A stretch of DNA of 64,000 bases from Chitinophagaceae bacterium (lineage in GTDB: Bacteria > Bacteroidota > Bacteroidia > Chitinophagales > Chitinophagaceae): the NCBI GenBank assembly GCA_019638475.1, contig JAHBTR010000001.1, positions 310,001 through 374,000 on the forward strand, written 5' to 3'. Shown here in pieces: positions 45,648 through 54,960 of the stretch. The position numbers were made by a program, and so were the translations under genes. Position 1 is the stretch's first letter, and each line of letters opens with the position of its first letter. Below the pieces are notes generated by a model, which was not told the DNA's origin, ran no database searches, and saw only the letters and a program-made list of their open reading frames with translations.

Positions 45648-46370
45648 ATGATAAAACTTAGTGTTAATATAAACAAATTTGCTACTATTCGTAATAGCAG
45701 AGGTGGCAATAATCCTGATGTAGTAAAAGCAGCTATCAATGCTCAACAATTTGGAGCAGATGGTATTACTGTACATCCAAGACCAGATGAAAGACATATT
45801 ACCTACAATGATGTAAAAGCTATCAAAAAAGTAATTACAACAGAGTTTAATATTGAAGGAAATCCAAGAGAAGAAAAATTTGTACAATTAGTATTAGCAA
45901 CCAAACCTCATCAGGTTACATTAGTACCAGATGCTGTTGGACAATTAACTTCTAACCATGGTTGGAATACCATAGAACATAAAAATTATTTAACCGAAAC
46001 AATTAGTGTTTTTAAACATGCAGGTATTCGTGTTTCTATTTTTATTAATCCCATTATTGAAATGGTAGAAGCTGCTGCACTTACTGGCACAGATAGAATA
46101 GAACTTTATACAGAGTCTTATGCAAAACAATTTGCTGCTAATAAAGCACAGGCTATTGCACCTTATACAGCAGCAGCTATCAAAGCACAAAGTATAGGCT
46201 TGGGTATTAATGCAGGGCACGATTTAGACCTTTATAACTTAGCCTATTTTGCACAAAATATTCCTGCATTAGCAGAAGTAAGTATTGGTCATGCTTTAGT
46301 TTGTGATGCTCTTTATATGGGTTTTGAAAATACAATTCAGTTATATAAAAGGCAAATACAATTTTCATAA
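45648..46370 (+). CDS. pdxJ: Pyridoxine 5'-phosphate synthase
   Basis: A 240-residue TIM-barrel enzyme that condenses 1-deoxyxylulose-5-phosphate with 3-amino-2-oxopropyl phosphate to form pyridoxine 5'-phosphate. It starts KLSVNINKFATIRNSRGG, has GADGITVHPRPDERHI with the substrate-binding His-Arg-His residues, LVPDAVGQLTSNHGW, and a C-terminal GINAGHDLDLYNL block with the catalytic histidine, then EVSIGHAL. Single gene, full length. Confidence 0.95.
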   Translation: MIKLSVNINKFATIRNSRGGNNPDVVKAAINAQQFGADGITVHPRPDERHITYNDVKAIKKVITTEFNIEGNPREEKFVQLVLATKPHQVTLVPDAVGQLTSNHGWNTIEHKNYLTETISVFKHAGIRVSIFINPIIEMVEAAALTGTDRIELYTESYAKQFAANKAQAIAPYTAAAIKAQSIGLGINAGHDLDLYNLAYFAQNIPALAEVSIGHALVCDALYMGFENTIQLYKRQIQFS

Positions 46371-46410
46371 ACCAAAATTCTTTCTTACTTTGTTTGCTTA
46401 AATATAGTGT

Positions 46411-47811
46411 ATGGCATTAAGTAAAATATGGAGTGCTTTTATTATTACTGCTATTATAGTAGCCCTAAGCAGAATGTTGTTTTTTGATGCGGGCTCAGAT
46501 ATGTTTAGCAAAATGGTGGTAGGCAAACATGGCGATACAAGCCACACCAAAATAATTGATAGCACTACACTTAATCAAACTATTTTAACTACCATACAAA
46601 AAAATAATGAATATAAAAGTGGTGAAAAAATTTATACAAAAACAAAAGATGGCAATTACATATCTTATACCCAACAAGGTGCAGATGGCATTTTAGCCAC
46701 TTGTACAGTAGCTGTCAATATTTGTATTGGACTTATTGGTATCATGGCTTTGTTTATGGGGCTTTTAGCCATTGCAGAAAAAGCAGGTGCTATTAATTTT
46801 TTATCCAGAATTATTGGACCTTTTTTTAATAAACTTTTCCCCGATTTGCCCAAAAATCATCCAGCTTTTGGGCACATGATTTTAAATTTCTCTGCTAATT
46901 TATTAAACATGGATAATGCTGCTACACCTTTTGGTATAAAAGCCATGCAGAGTTTGCAAGAAGCTAATCCAAGTAAAGACAGAGCATCAAATGCTCAGGT
47001 AATGTTTTTGTGTTTACATGCAAGTGGGCTTACATTAATTCCTGTTACTATTATTGCTTTTCGTGCAGAGTTGGGTGCAGCAAACCCTACAGATATTTTT
47101 ATTCCTTGCATGATAGCCACTTTTGCTGCTACTATGGCTGCTATGCTGATTGTTTCTTTCAAACAAAAAATAAATGTTTTACAACCCATTATTTTAATGT
47201 GGGTTTTGGGTATTAGTGCAGTAATTGCTGCATTGGTTTTATATATCAAAACATTAAGCAAAGAAGGTGTTGATGTATTTTCTGGCTTACTAAGCAATGG
47301 ACTTATTCTACTTATTTTTTTATTAATAGTATTAGGTGGCTTATACAAAAAAGTGAATGTTTTTGATGCTTTTGTAGAAGGAGCAAAAGGAGGTTTTGAA
47401 ACAGCTATAAAAATTATTCCTTACTTAGTAGGTATGTTAGTAGCTATAAGTATGCTAAGAACAAGTGGTAGTTTTGATGCTGTAATTGATGGTATTAAAC
47501 AATTATTTTTAGCCTTAGGTATGGATACAAGATTTGTAGATGGTTTGCCTACTGCATTGGTAAAACCAATGAGTGGTAGTGCTGCAAGAGGAATGATGAT
47601 TGATACCATGAAAATTTTTGGAGCAGATTCTTATGCTGGTCGTTTAAGTAGTGTTTTACAAGGTTCAAGCGATACTACTTTTTATGTAGTAGCTGTATAT
47701 TATGGTGCAGTAAGTATTAAAAATACACGTTACACTATTGGTGCAATGTTATTAGCAGATTTGGTAGGCATTATTACTGCTATATTATTAAGCTATATGT
47801 TTTTTGGGTAA
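46411..47811 (+). CDS. SpmA-SpmB fusion, nucleoside-recognition (Gate) domain membrane protein
   Basis: A 466-residue membrane protein with about ten hydrophobic helices. The N-terminal half is like spore maturation protein A (GIMALFMGLLAIAEKAGAIN, NMDNAATPFGIKAMQSLQ), the C-terminal half like SpmB (KPMSGSAARGMMIDTMKIFG, LQGSSDTTFYVVAVYYGAVS). Both carry the Gate/nucleoside-recognition fold. In non-sporulating Bacteroidota the fusion is common; the substrate is unknown and 'spore maturation' should not be taken literally. It lies 40 bp after pdxJ. Confidence 0.88.
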   Translation: MALSKIWSAFIITAIIVALSRMLFFDAGSDMFSKMVVGKHGDTSHTKIIDSTTLNQTILTTIQKNNEYKSGEKIYTKTKDGNYISYTQQGADGILATCTVAVNICIGLIGIMALFMGLLAIAEKAGAINFLSRIIGPFFNKLFPDLPKNHPAFGHMILNFSANLLNMDNAATPFGIKAMQSLQEANPSKDRASNAQVMFLCLHASGLTLIPVTIIAFRAELGAANPTDIFIPCMIATFAATMAAMLIVSFKQKINVLQPIILMWVLGISAVIAALVLYIKTLSKEGVDVFSGLLSNGLILLIFLLIVLGGLYKKVNVFDAFVEGAKGGFETAIKIIPYLVGMLVAISMLRTSGSFDAVIDGIKQLFLALGMDTRFVDGLPTALVKPMSGSAARGMMIDTMKIFGADSYAGRLSSVLQGSSDTTFYVVAVYYGAVSIKNTRYTIGAMLLADLVGIITAILLSYMFFG

Positions 47812-47839
47812 ATATTTTTTTTAAATCATTTACTAAATT

Positions 47840-48649
47840 ATGCAATCAAATTATGTAATAGAAGGAGGCAAACAAGGCAAAGAAAGATTAAATGTGCTGT
47901 CTAATGCTTTAGAGCAATACACTTTATCGCTACTACAAAAATGTGGCGTTGCAGTAGGCAATTCTTTTTTAGATTGTGGTTGTGGTGGAGGCAATGTGAG
48001 CATTATGGCTGCAAGATTAGTAGGCAATACTGGTAAGGTAAAAGGAATAGATGCCGATAGTAGTATTATACAACTTGCCAAACAAGATGCACAAGCATTA
48101 CAACTTACCAATATTACTTTTGAAGCAATAAGTATTGATGATATAATGTACCAAGAAATATTTGATACAGTTTATGCAAGGTTTTTATTATCTCATCTCA
48201 ACAATCCATTAATAGCTTTACAAAAAATGATAGCAGCAGCCAAGCCTAATGGGAAAATAATAGTAGAAGAAATTCAATTTAGTGGTCATTTTTGTTATCC
48301 TTACAATGCTGCTTTTTATACATACTTAGAATTATATGCTGCTGTAGTAAAAAAGAAAAATGGCAATGCTGAATTAGGTATAGAAATGCCTTCTTTATTT
48401 GCTAAAACTTCTTTAACTAATATTGATTTTGATATAATACAACCAGCATTTAATAATGCTTCAGGAAAATGGATGGCTTATATAACTTTAGATAAAATAA
48501 AAGCTGCCATCATTGCTGAAAATATTGCATCTGACATAGAAGTAGAAAACTTACTGAAAGAATTAAAAACATTTACAGAAGATACAACAACTATGATAAG
48601 TCTTCCAAGAATATTTAGAGTTTGGGGAACTAAAAATCATGAAACATAA
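47840..48649 (+). CDS. Class I SAM-dependent methyltransferase
   Basis: A 269-residue enzyme. The SAM-binding glycine loop FLDCGCGGGNVSIMAARL is at residues 44-61, the acidic residue of motif II in GKVKGIDADSSII, and FDTVYARFLLSHLNNP is motif IV/V. The adjoining C-terminal half is variable, so the methyl acceptor cannot be deduced. It lies 28 bp after the SpmA-SpmB gene and overlaps the convergent LysE gene by 20 bp. Confidence 0.86.
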   Translation: MQSNYVIEGGKQGKERLNVLSNALEQYTLSLLQKCGVAVGNSFLDCGCGGGNVSIMAARLVGNTGKVKGIDADSSIIQLAKQDAQALQLTNITFEAISIDDIMYQEIFDTVYARFLLSHLNNPLIALQKMIAAAKPNGKIIVEEIQFSGHFCYPYNAAFYTYLELYAAVVKKKNGNAELGIEMPSLFAKTSLTNIDFDIIQPAFNNASGKWMAYITLDKIKAAIIAENIASDIEVENLLKELKTFTEDTTTMISLPRIFRVWGTKNHET

Positions 48650-49280
48650 CACCCCATATTAAAGCCATACCAAAGCCTATTAAAATAATTCCTGAAATTT
48701 TATTGATGATATGAATATTGTGAGGCGTAAGTTTTTTTCTGATTTTACCTGCTAATAAAACTTTTGCAATATCTGTAACTAAAACAAATACTAAACAAAG
48801 AAAAAATACTGTTACAAGATACCTTAAAGGATGCTCTTGAGTAGAAGATTGTGCATGAATTTTTGCAGTAGCTGCTAACCAAAAAATAAATACCCCTGGG
48901 TTAAGTATATTCATAAAAAAGCCAGATAAGAATATAGCTGCTATTTCTCGTTTTTTAAATTGTTTAGTTGGCAGAGAATTATCATTGCTATAATCAATTT
49001 TCTTTTTAAAGAATAGTGTATAAATGCCTATGACAATTAAAAAAATACTTCCAATAATGCCTATAATTAATTTATTGTTTAAGAGGTGCTGAAAAATAGA
49101 GCTTAGTACATTGCATACCAAAACAAGGGTTATATCGCTTACTGAAACACCTAATATAAAAGCATATCCTCCTTTATGCCCATTAGTTAGGCTCTGCCTT
49201 ATAATAGCAAATATTACAGGACCTACCGAAATAGATAGTAATAATCCTAAAGTTAATCCACTGATGATAGCTTCTAACAT
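48630..49280 (-). CDS. LysE/RhtB-family amino-acid exporter
   Basis: A 216-residue inner-membrane protein with six predicted helices. The N-terminus has GLTLGLLLSISVGPVIFAI and the block GGYAFILGVSVSDITLVL, both typical of LysE exporters. FFMNILNPGVFIFWLAA is the conserved asparagine-proline motif of the central helix. It exports amino acids or analogues by proton antiport; the substrate is unknown. Its 3' end overlaps the methyltransferase gene on the opposite strand. Confidence 0.88.
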   Translation of the reverse strand: MLEAIISGLTLGLLLSISVGPVIFAIIRQSLTNGHKGGYAFILGVSVSDITLVLVCNVLSSIFQHLLNNKLIIGIIGSIFLIVIGIYTLFFKKKIDYSNDNSLPTKQFKKREIAAIFLSGFFMNILNPGVFIFWLAATAKIHAQSSTQEHPLRYLVTVFFLCLVFVLVTDIAKVLLAGKIRKKLTPHNIHIINKISGIILIGFGMALIWGVMFHDF

Positions 49281-49473
49281 AACTTAATAACACCGAAAGT
49301 AAGAACTGTACATAAAAAAACCTTAAAGAAAATAAGTTTATTTATTTATTTAAAAGTTAGCCTTATGAATTTATAAGAATATAAGCTATGACGAAGATAA
49401 GAAATGTTACTTTTTACGCTTCAATTCAATAACTCTAAATACACTTTCCCTTTAAAGCTACACATATATTTTC

Positions 49474-50044
49474 TTAATGCATACAGCCCGTATAGATTTT
49501 TGCTTTAATCTTAAATCCTCTCTGTTCAACTTTTTTCAAAATTATTAAGGCACTATCAGCACTGTTTTCTTTTTCATAAATTCCTGCTACCAATGCAATG
49601 GTTTTATCTCTTGCATTCTCTTGATAAAAATTCAAATACTCTAAACTTAAATTTTCTGTTGTTTCTGATGGGAAACGTCTGGGAAAATAATCCCCTGCAT
49701 AAATTTCATCTTCATCATCATCGGGTAAAGCAATCAAATTTTTTCCTGATTATAAAAACGCCCCATTGTATCAATAGGAATATTTAACTGTCTGCTAAAG
49801 TCAACCATTTTTTTATGAAGAAAATAATAGTCTAAACTTGTATCTGCAATTAAAATGAAATAAGTAGCAACATCTTCTTCTATAATGTTTGTCAATTCAT
49901 TATGATTAGATAGAGTTTTAGACTGTGTAGCAACCAGTGTATCTGTTTTGTTTATTTTATCTTTTTTGTCTTTGTCATCAGTTGTAAATGACTTACAGGC
50001 AATAAAAAAATTGTCCATAATATACAGGTACAGTATTTAATCAA
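49474..50044 (-). pseudogene. Lipoprotein gene broken by two homopolymer frameshifts
   Basis: Three minus-strand frames join into one lipoprotein of about 190 residues. From a TTG at 50044 the first frame reads IKYCTCILWTIFLL, a lipoprotein-type signal. One base added to the seven-T run (50004-50010) continues as ACKSFTTDDKDKKDKINKTD to FYNQEK. One base added to the six-A run (49739-49744) continues as NLIALPDDDEDE to KIYTGCMH. I recognise no family; the protein has an acidic middle and mixed alpha/beta composition. Both breaks are one-base deletions in homopolymers, so assembly error or phase variation is as likely as decay. An ATG at 50018 would give the middle piece alone. Confidence 0.6.
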
Positions 50045-50078
50045 TTTATACATACAAGAAAATTTCTTGACTTAATAT

Positions 50079-51605
50079 TTACACCAACTCTCCTTTTAAA
50101 AATAGTTCCCAATCTTTTAACATAGCTCCTTTCAATACTCTTGGAAATTTATGCTGCCCTCCTATCTTGCCTTTTAAATGTAAGAATTGTAAAAATTGTT
50201 CTTCTGTTAGCACATCTAAAAAAATTTCTTTTAAAGCACTATTTCTTTCTACTGCATAATCATCGTTTAAAATTTTTAGTTTTTCATCTATCAACTTTAC
50301 TAATTGTTTGGCATCTACACTATCATCGCAAGCTATATACCAATGATGTGCAAAAAAGTTATTGTAAGGTACACCTGCAACTGTAAACTCAGGAATACTA
50401 ATATTTAATTCTTCACTTACTAATTTTATTGCCTGATTCATATTTTCTACACTCAAATGCTCTCCTACCAAACTTAAAAAATGTTTTGTACGACCTGTAA
50501 TAATTATTTCACACCTTTCTTTATCAAGAAACCTTATTGTATCGCCTATTAAATATCTCCATGTTCCTGCAGTAGTGCTAATGAGTAGTGCATAATCTTT
50601 ATTTTCTTCTACTTCATGTATCATTAAAGTTTCTGGGTTAGAAATTACTTCTCCCTCTGCATCAAAATTTTTATCATTGAATGGAATAAATTCTAAAAAA
50701 ATATGCTCATTTGTTACTAACCTCATACCCTTTGCATATTGTCTATCTTGATAAGCAATAAAACCTTCACTTGCTAAATATGTTTCAATGTACGAAATTG
50801 GTTTGCCTAATAATTTTTCAAACCCTTTTTTATATGGTTCAAAACTTACCCCACCATGTACAAAAAAAGCAAGGTTGGGCCATATATCATGAATGGTTTT
50901 TAATTTGTAATGCTCTATAATCATTTCTATAAGCATTTGAATCCAAGCTGGTACACCAATAATAAAACCAATATCCCACTCTGGTGCTTTTTTGACAATT
51001 TCTTGTAGCTTTAAATTCCAATCTTTTTGCTTAGCAATTTTTTTACCTGGTTTATAAAATGGTTGAAACCAAAATGGTGCTTTCTTTTGTGTTATACCAC
51101 TCAAATCTCCTGCATAATAACCAGCACCTTTTTGCAATTCTGTACTACCACCTAATGTAAGCCAACCTTTACCTATAGACATTACAGGAATATTTTCATA
51201 ACCTCTTAAACTTAGTAATTGCTTTATCATGACTACTTTATTGCCACGCAATAAATCATTGGTTATAGGAATATATTTACTGGCTGCTTCACTGGTGCCA
51301 GATGAAAGTGCATAATATTTTATTTTACCGGGCCAACAAACATCTGGTTTACCTTCTATAGATTTATGCCACCATTCTTTGTAAATAGAACTATAATTAT
51401 ATACAGGTACAAACTCTTGAAATTTTTTACCAGGGTGTTTGCTCATCAAAATTTCATCAAATCTATATTGTTGTCCAAACTGTGTAAACCTTGCTTTGCG
51501 TAGCAATTTTTTGAGCACTTTTAATTGCTGACGGCGTAGGTCATTTTTAGGCAACCTTAGTGCCTTTAGAATTGTATTGGGAAGATTAATATCTATAATA
51601 GCCAT
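50079..51605 (-). CDS. GH3-family acyl-acid-amido synthetase
   Basis: A 508-residue protein of the ANL adenylating superfamily. It has YALSSGTSEAASKYIPIT (ATP/phosphate loop) at about residues 100-117, YLASEGFIAYQDRQ (adenine-binding region), and STTAGTWRYLIGDTIRF, the GH3 counterpart of the GLYRYRxGD motif, then IITGRTKHFLSLVGEHLS. Plant GH3 enzymes conjugate hormones to amino acids; bacterial versions are widespread in Bacteroidota with unknown substrates. The ATG at 51605 is preferred over a TTG at 51611. Nothing nearby suggests hormone metabolism. Confidence 0.9.
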   Translation of the reverse strand: MAIIDINLPNTILKALRLPKNDLRRQQLKVLKKLLRKARFTQFGQQYRFDEILMSKHPGKKFQEFVPVYNYSSIYKEWWHKSIEGKPDVCWPGKIKYYALSSGTSEAASKYIPITNDLLRGNKVVMIKQLLSLRGYENIPVMSIGKGWLTLGGSTELQKGAGYYAGDLSGITQKKAPFWFQPFYKPGKKIAKQKDWNLKLQEIVKKAPEWDIGFIIGVPAWIQMLIEMIIEHYKLKTIHDIWPNLAFFVHGGVSFEPYKKGFEKLLGKPISYIETYLASEGFIAYQDRQYAKGMRLVTNEHIFLEFIPFNDKNFDAEGEVISNPETLMIHEVEENKDYALLISTTAGTWRYLIGDTIRFLDKERCEIIITGRTKHFLSLVGEHLSVENMNQAIKLVSEELNISIPEFTVAGVPYNNFFAHHWYIACDDSVDAKQLVKLIDEKLKILNDDYAVERNSALKEIFLDVLTEEQFLQFLHLKGKIGGQHKFPRVLKGAMLKDWELFLKGELV

Positions 51606-51827
51606 TAGCAATCGTTGTTATGGTCATTTGAATAGTGTAAAACTATTGATAAAGAACGAATATATTACAATATTTTATTTTGGCATACTGTAATTTAATA
51701 CATATTCACTACAAGCCTTATTTTAAAAGTATATAGAAGGCTTAGCATAAAACATTGCAACCTTTTTATTCTTTTAAGTTTTTTTTAAGTAAGCTGCAAT
51801 TAAAAAAAAATGTACCTTCGCCTTCAA

Positions 51828-52121
51828 ATGAAGGTAAAAGCACTTACATTATTGATTATTTTTTCTTCTTTCATAGTATTGCCTGCTGTAGTAAGCAATA
51901 TATATAGCGATGTAGATGTTTCAGTTGCTTTTACACTTACAGAAGAAGAAAATCATACCAAAAGTATTTCAGAAATAATTAAAGAGTTTAATACTAATCA
52001 TGTAATAACCTTTGATTGTATTAGTCAAATTATTAATCCTGAAAATATTTCTATAGAGTTTCTGCTTAAACACGATGATGCCATCGCTGAAATTTTTTCT
52101 CCCCCTCCAAATATATGTTAG
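51828..52121 (+). CDS. Small exported protein preceding the SulP/carbonic anhydrase genes
   Basis: A 97-residue protein with a signal-like hydrophobic start (MKVKALTLLIIFSSFIVLPA, cleavage near residue 22) and a short acidic, serine-rich mature part that ends SPPPNIC. I recognise no family. A closely spaced, similarly oriented sulP gene follows after 119 bp that can fold into a structured leader. The start at 51828 is the ATG directly before the signal; an earlier ATG would be 51810 (TG-only start, frame open). A Cys at the C-terminus is odd for an exported protein. Confidence 0.55.
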   Translation: MKVKALTLLIIFSSFIVLPAVVSNIYSDVDVSVAFTLTEEENHTKSISEIIKEFNTNHVITFDCISQIINPENISIEFLLKHDDAIAEIFSPPPNIC

Positions 52122-52228
52122 TGTAATTATCACCACTCAAAAAGTGGTGATGCTGTGCAATGATACTACTTATGTCTTCTGAGTAGGCATCATTTGATTT
52201 TTATTTATACTTAAATATTTTACACTAA
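52118..52228 (+). promoter_or_regulatory. Candidate three-way-junction RNA in the sulP leader
   Basis: TTAGTGTAA (52118-52126) and TTACACTAA (52220-52228) form a perfect 9-bp closing stem. Inside are two hairpins: ATCACCACT/AGTGGTGAT (52129-52151, 9 bp, 5-nt loop) and AATGAT..CTACT/AGTAG..ATCATT (52159-52194, 6 and 5 bp with an internal loop). The region begins over the stop codon of the small upstream gene and ends 12 bp before the sulP ATG. It could be a regulatory leader or a terminator (the second hairpin is followed by a T-rich tract). Confidence 0.45.
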
Positions 52229-52240
52229 TATATTTTATAC

Positions 52241-53968
52241 ATGTCAAAAAAAACAAATCTTTTTGCCAACTTGAAGTATGATTTCCCTTCAGGCTTGGTA
52301 GTATTTTTAGTTGCACTACCATTATGTTTAGGAATTGCTATGGCATCTGGAGCACCTTTGTTTTCAGGTATTATAGCTGGTATTGTAGGAGGAATAGTAA
52401 TAGGATATATGTCAGATTCGCAAATTAGTGTTGCAGGTCCTGCAGCAGGACTTACAGCTATTGTGCTTTCTGCCATTCTATCATTAGGCTCTTTTGAAAT
52501 ATTTTTAACTGCTGCTTTTCTTGCAGGGCTTATTCAATTAGTTTTAGGTTTTTTAAGAGCTGGTGCTATTTCTAACTATTTCCCTAATAATGTAATTGAA
52601 GGAATGCTTGCAGGTATTGGTATTATTATTTTCTTAAAACAAATTCCTATAGCACTTGGCTCTAATATAGAAATAGGAAGTGGGTTTGCTATATTTTCTG
52701 ATATTGTTAAATCTTTCAACGATATACAAATAGGTGTTATAGTTATTACAGTAATATCTCTGGCTATTTTATTAGTATGGGATAAAATAACTTTTCTAAA
52801 GAAAATAAAATTTCTTCCTGGTGCTTTGGCTGCTGTTATTATTGGAACATTGCTTAATGAAACGTTCATTGCTTTAAAAAGTCCATTAGCAATTACTTCT
52901 TCCAAATTTTTGGTAGAGCTACCAGTGGTAAGAAATTTTGAAGAGTTTAAAGCAATATTTGTTTTACCAGACTTTTTACATTTTTCTGCTGGATTTAATT
53001 TTACCAGTTTAACCAATAAAGAAGTTTGGACAGTTGCTGTTACTATTGCTATTGTTGCTTCTATAGAAACTTTGTTGTGCATTGAAGCTGCTGATAGAAT
53101 GGACCCACAAAAAAGGCTTACTGATACAAATTTGGAATTAAAAGCTCAAGGTACTGGTAATATCATAAGCTCATTACTTGGAGGCTTACCAATTACTTCA
53201 GTTATTGTTCGTACAACAACTAATGTAGCTGCAGGTGCTAAATCAAAAATGTCTGCTATTATTCATGGTATTTTATTATTGGTTAGTGTACTTTCTATTC
53301 CTTTTTTATTAAATAAAATTCCTTTATCTATTCTTGCTGCTGTGCTTTTAATTATAGGCTATAAATTAGCCAAGCCATCGGTATTTAAACGATTTTTTCA
53401 TAAAGGCAAATACCAATTCATACCATTTATTGCAACTGTATTAGTAGTTGTATTTGCAGACTTGCTAACAGGTGTTGCTTTAGGTATGATTATTAGTATT
53501 TTTTCTATTTTAAGAGGCAATATGAAAAGAGCTTATTATTTCCGTAAGGAAGAATATGAAGATGGAGATATTATTCATATTCATTTAGCTCAGGAAGTTT
53601 CTTTTTTAAACAAAGCTGCTATCCTATTTACTTTAGATGCTATTCCAGAACATTCTAAGGTAATTATTAATGCTTCTGATACTGTTTATATAGCTCATGA
53701 TATTTTAGACAGCCTTAAAGAGTTTAGAGATATTAGAGCACCATTACGAAATGTAGATGTTACATTAATTGGTTTTAAAGATGTTTATCAATTAGATAAT
53801 ACAGAAACAGATATTAGAAAAGTTTCTGTAGAGCATGATTTATTAATAAAGCACAGAAAAAGACACAAAGTTTCCAGTCAGGTAATTACAGAAATGAAAT
53901 CTGTACATGCAGAAGAGCATGAATTGGAAACAGAGAAGAACAAAAACAAAAAAGAAACAATCTTATAA
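52241..53968 (+). CDS. SulP-family anion transporter with STAS domain
   Basis: A 575-residue membrane protein. The N-terminal 430 residues contain about 12-14 helices with SulP signatures (ALPLCLGIAMASGAPLFSG, AGPAAGLTAIVLSAIL, LKAQGTGNIISSLLGGLP). A C-terminal cytosolic STAS domain follows (about 440-550, ending with a charged tail). SulP proteins move sulfate, bicarbonate or other anions; the next gene is a beta-carbonic anhydrase 21 bp downstream, which favours bicarbonate (inference). Tail EEHELETEKNKNKKE is low complexity. Normal length. Confidence 0.91.
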   Translation: MSKKTNLFANLKYDFPSGLVVFLVALPLCLGIAMASGAPLFSGIIAGIVGGIVIGYMSDSQISVAGPAAGLTAIVLSAILSLGSFEIFLTAAFLAGLIQLVLGFLRAGAISNYFPNNVIEGMLAGIGIIIFLKQIPIALGSNIEIGSGFAIFSDIVKSFNDIQIGVIVITVISLAILLVWDKITFLKKIKFLPGALAAVIIGTLLNETFIALKSPLAITSSKFLVELPVVRNFEEFKAIFVLPDFLHFSAGFNFTSLTNKEVWTVAVTIAIVASIETLLCIEAADRMDPQKRLTDTNLELKAQGTGNIISSLLGGLPITSVIVRTTTNVAAGAKSKMSAIIHGILLLVSVLSIPFLLNKIPLSILAAVLLIIGYKLAKPSVFKRFFHKGKYQFIPFIATVLVVVFADLLTGVALGMIISIFSILRGNMKRAYYFRKEEYEDGDIIHIHLAQEVSFLNKAAILFTLDAIPEHSKVIINASDTVYIAHDILDSLKEFRDIRAPLRNVDVTLIGFKDVYQLDNTETDIRKVSVEHDLLIKHRKRHKVSSQVITEMKSVHAEEHELETEKNKNKKETIL

Positions 53969-53989
53969 CACAAAAAAAATAAAAATATT

Positions 53990-54643
53990 ATGTCAGATTT
54001 TTATCAAAAAATATTAGAGAATAATAGAAAATGGGTAGCTTCTAAATTGGCTTTAGACCCTCATTTTTTTACTAAATTAAAAGATACTCAAAAGCCACCA
54101 CTTTTATGGATAGGCTGTTCAGATAGCAGAGTTCCTGCTAATGAAGTTATTGGTGCTTTGCCAGGAGAAGTATTTGTGCATAGAAATATTGCCAACATGG
54201 TTATTCATTCAGATATGAATATGTTGAGTGTTTTAGACTATGCAGTAAATATTCTTAAAGTAAAACATATTATTGTTTGTGGACACTATGGCTGTGGAGG
54301 AATAAAAGCAGCTATGGGTAATACATCTGTAGGTATCATTGATAATTGGATTCGCCATATCAAAGACAGTTATAGGTTTCGTAAACATGATATTGAAGCT
54401 ATTGAAGATGAAAAAGAAAGATTTGACCGTTTTGTTGAATGGAATACAAAACAACAAGTATTAAACTTATCTGTTTCTTCTATTGTTCAACAAGCTTGGT
54501 GTAAAGGGCAAGAGTTATCTATTCATGGTTGGGTGTACAGAATTGATACAGGATTGGTAAAAGATTTGGAAATTACTTTTTCCTCACACGAAAATATTAG
54601 AAACAACAGTATATATAAATTAGATTTTGAATATGCTGTATAG
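53990..54643 (+). CDS. can: Beta-class carbonic anhydrase
   Basis: A 217-residue enzyme interconverting CO2 and bicarbonate. Zinc ligands are Cys43 (WIGCSDSR), His99 and Cys102 (CGHYGCGG), with the Asp45-Arg47 pair of the active site. It closely matches plant-type beta-CA of about 210-220 residues. It is cotranscribed with sulP, so the pair may concentrate inorganic carbon or balance pH. It is the last gene before a repeat-rich gap. Confidence 0.94.
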   Translation: MSDFYQKILENNRKWVASKLALDPHFFTKLKDTQKPPLLWIGCSDSRVPANEVIGALPGEVFVHRNIANMVIHSDMNMLSVLDYAVNILKVKHIIVCGHYGCGGIKAAMGNTSVGIIDNWIRHIKDSYRFRKHDIEAIEDEKERFDRFVEWNTKQQVLNLSVSSIVQQAWCKGQELSIHGWVYRIDTGLVKDLEITFSSHENIRNNSIYKLDFEYAV

Positions 54644-54848
54644 CCTATCAAAGCATGTAGGTTGAAAAAAGTTTTGGATTGGTGAAAAAAATTATAGATA
54701 AAATTCACTAACCCTTCTTTTTTATGTAGCTAAAAAGGATTATACCGAAAAAAGAATGGTCTATTGTAGAAATCAAATTCGTATAATATTGTTTTGAACC
54801 CTGTTTTAATTTTTTCATATTTCATTTTTAGCATTTCGGATTTTCACT

Positions 54849-54877
54849 AACTACTCCTAACTCCTTCAAAGAAGGAG
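54849..54877. repeat. AACTACCCCT-family palindrome, copy with AAA loop
   Basis: AACTACTCCT-AA-CTCCTTC-AAA-GAAGGAG: tail plus a perfect 7-3-7 stem-loop. Same layout as the copies at 62162-62190 and 62687-62714. Confidence 0.6.
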
Positions 54878-54960
54878 AAATAACTCGGAGGTTTAGTTTC
54901 TATTTTTTAGTTTTTAGATTTTATCCTTTCGGATTTAGATTTTCGGATTTTATTCCAAAA

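Noticed and set aside
50079..51605. Plant-hormone conjugation based on the GH3 name
   Set aside because: Bacterial GH3 proteins are widespread and the context gives no hormone or plant-association evidence.
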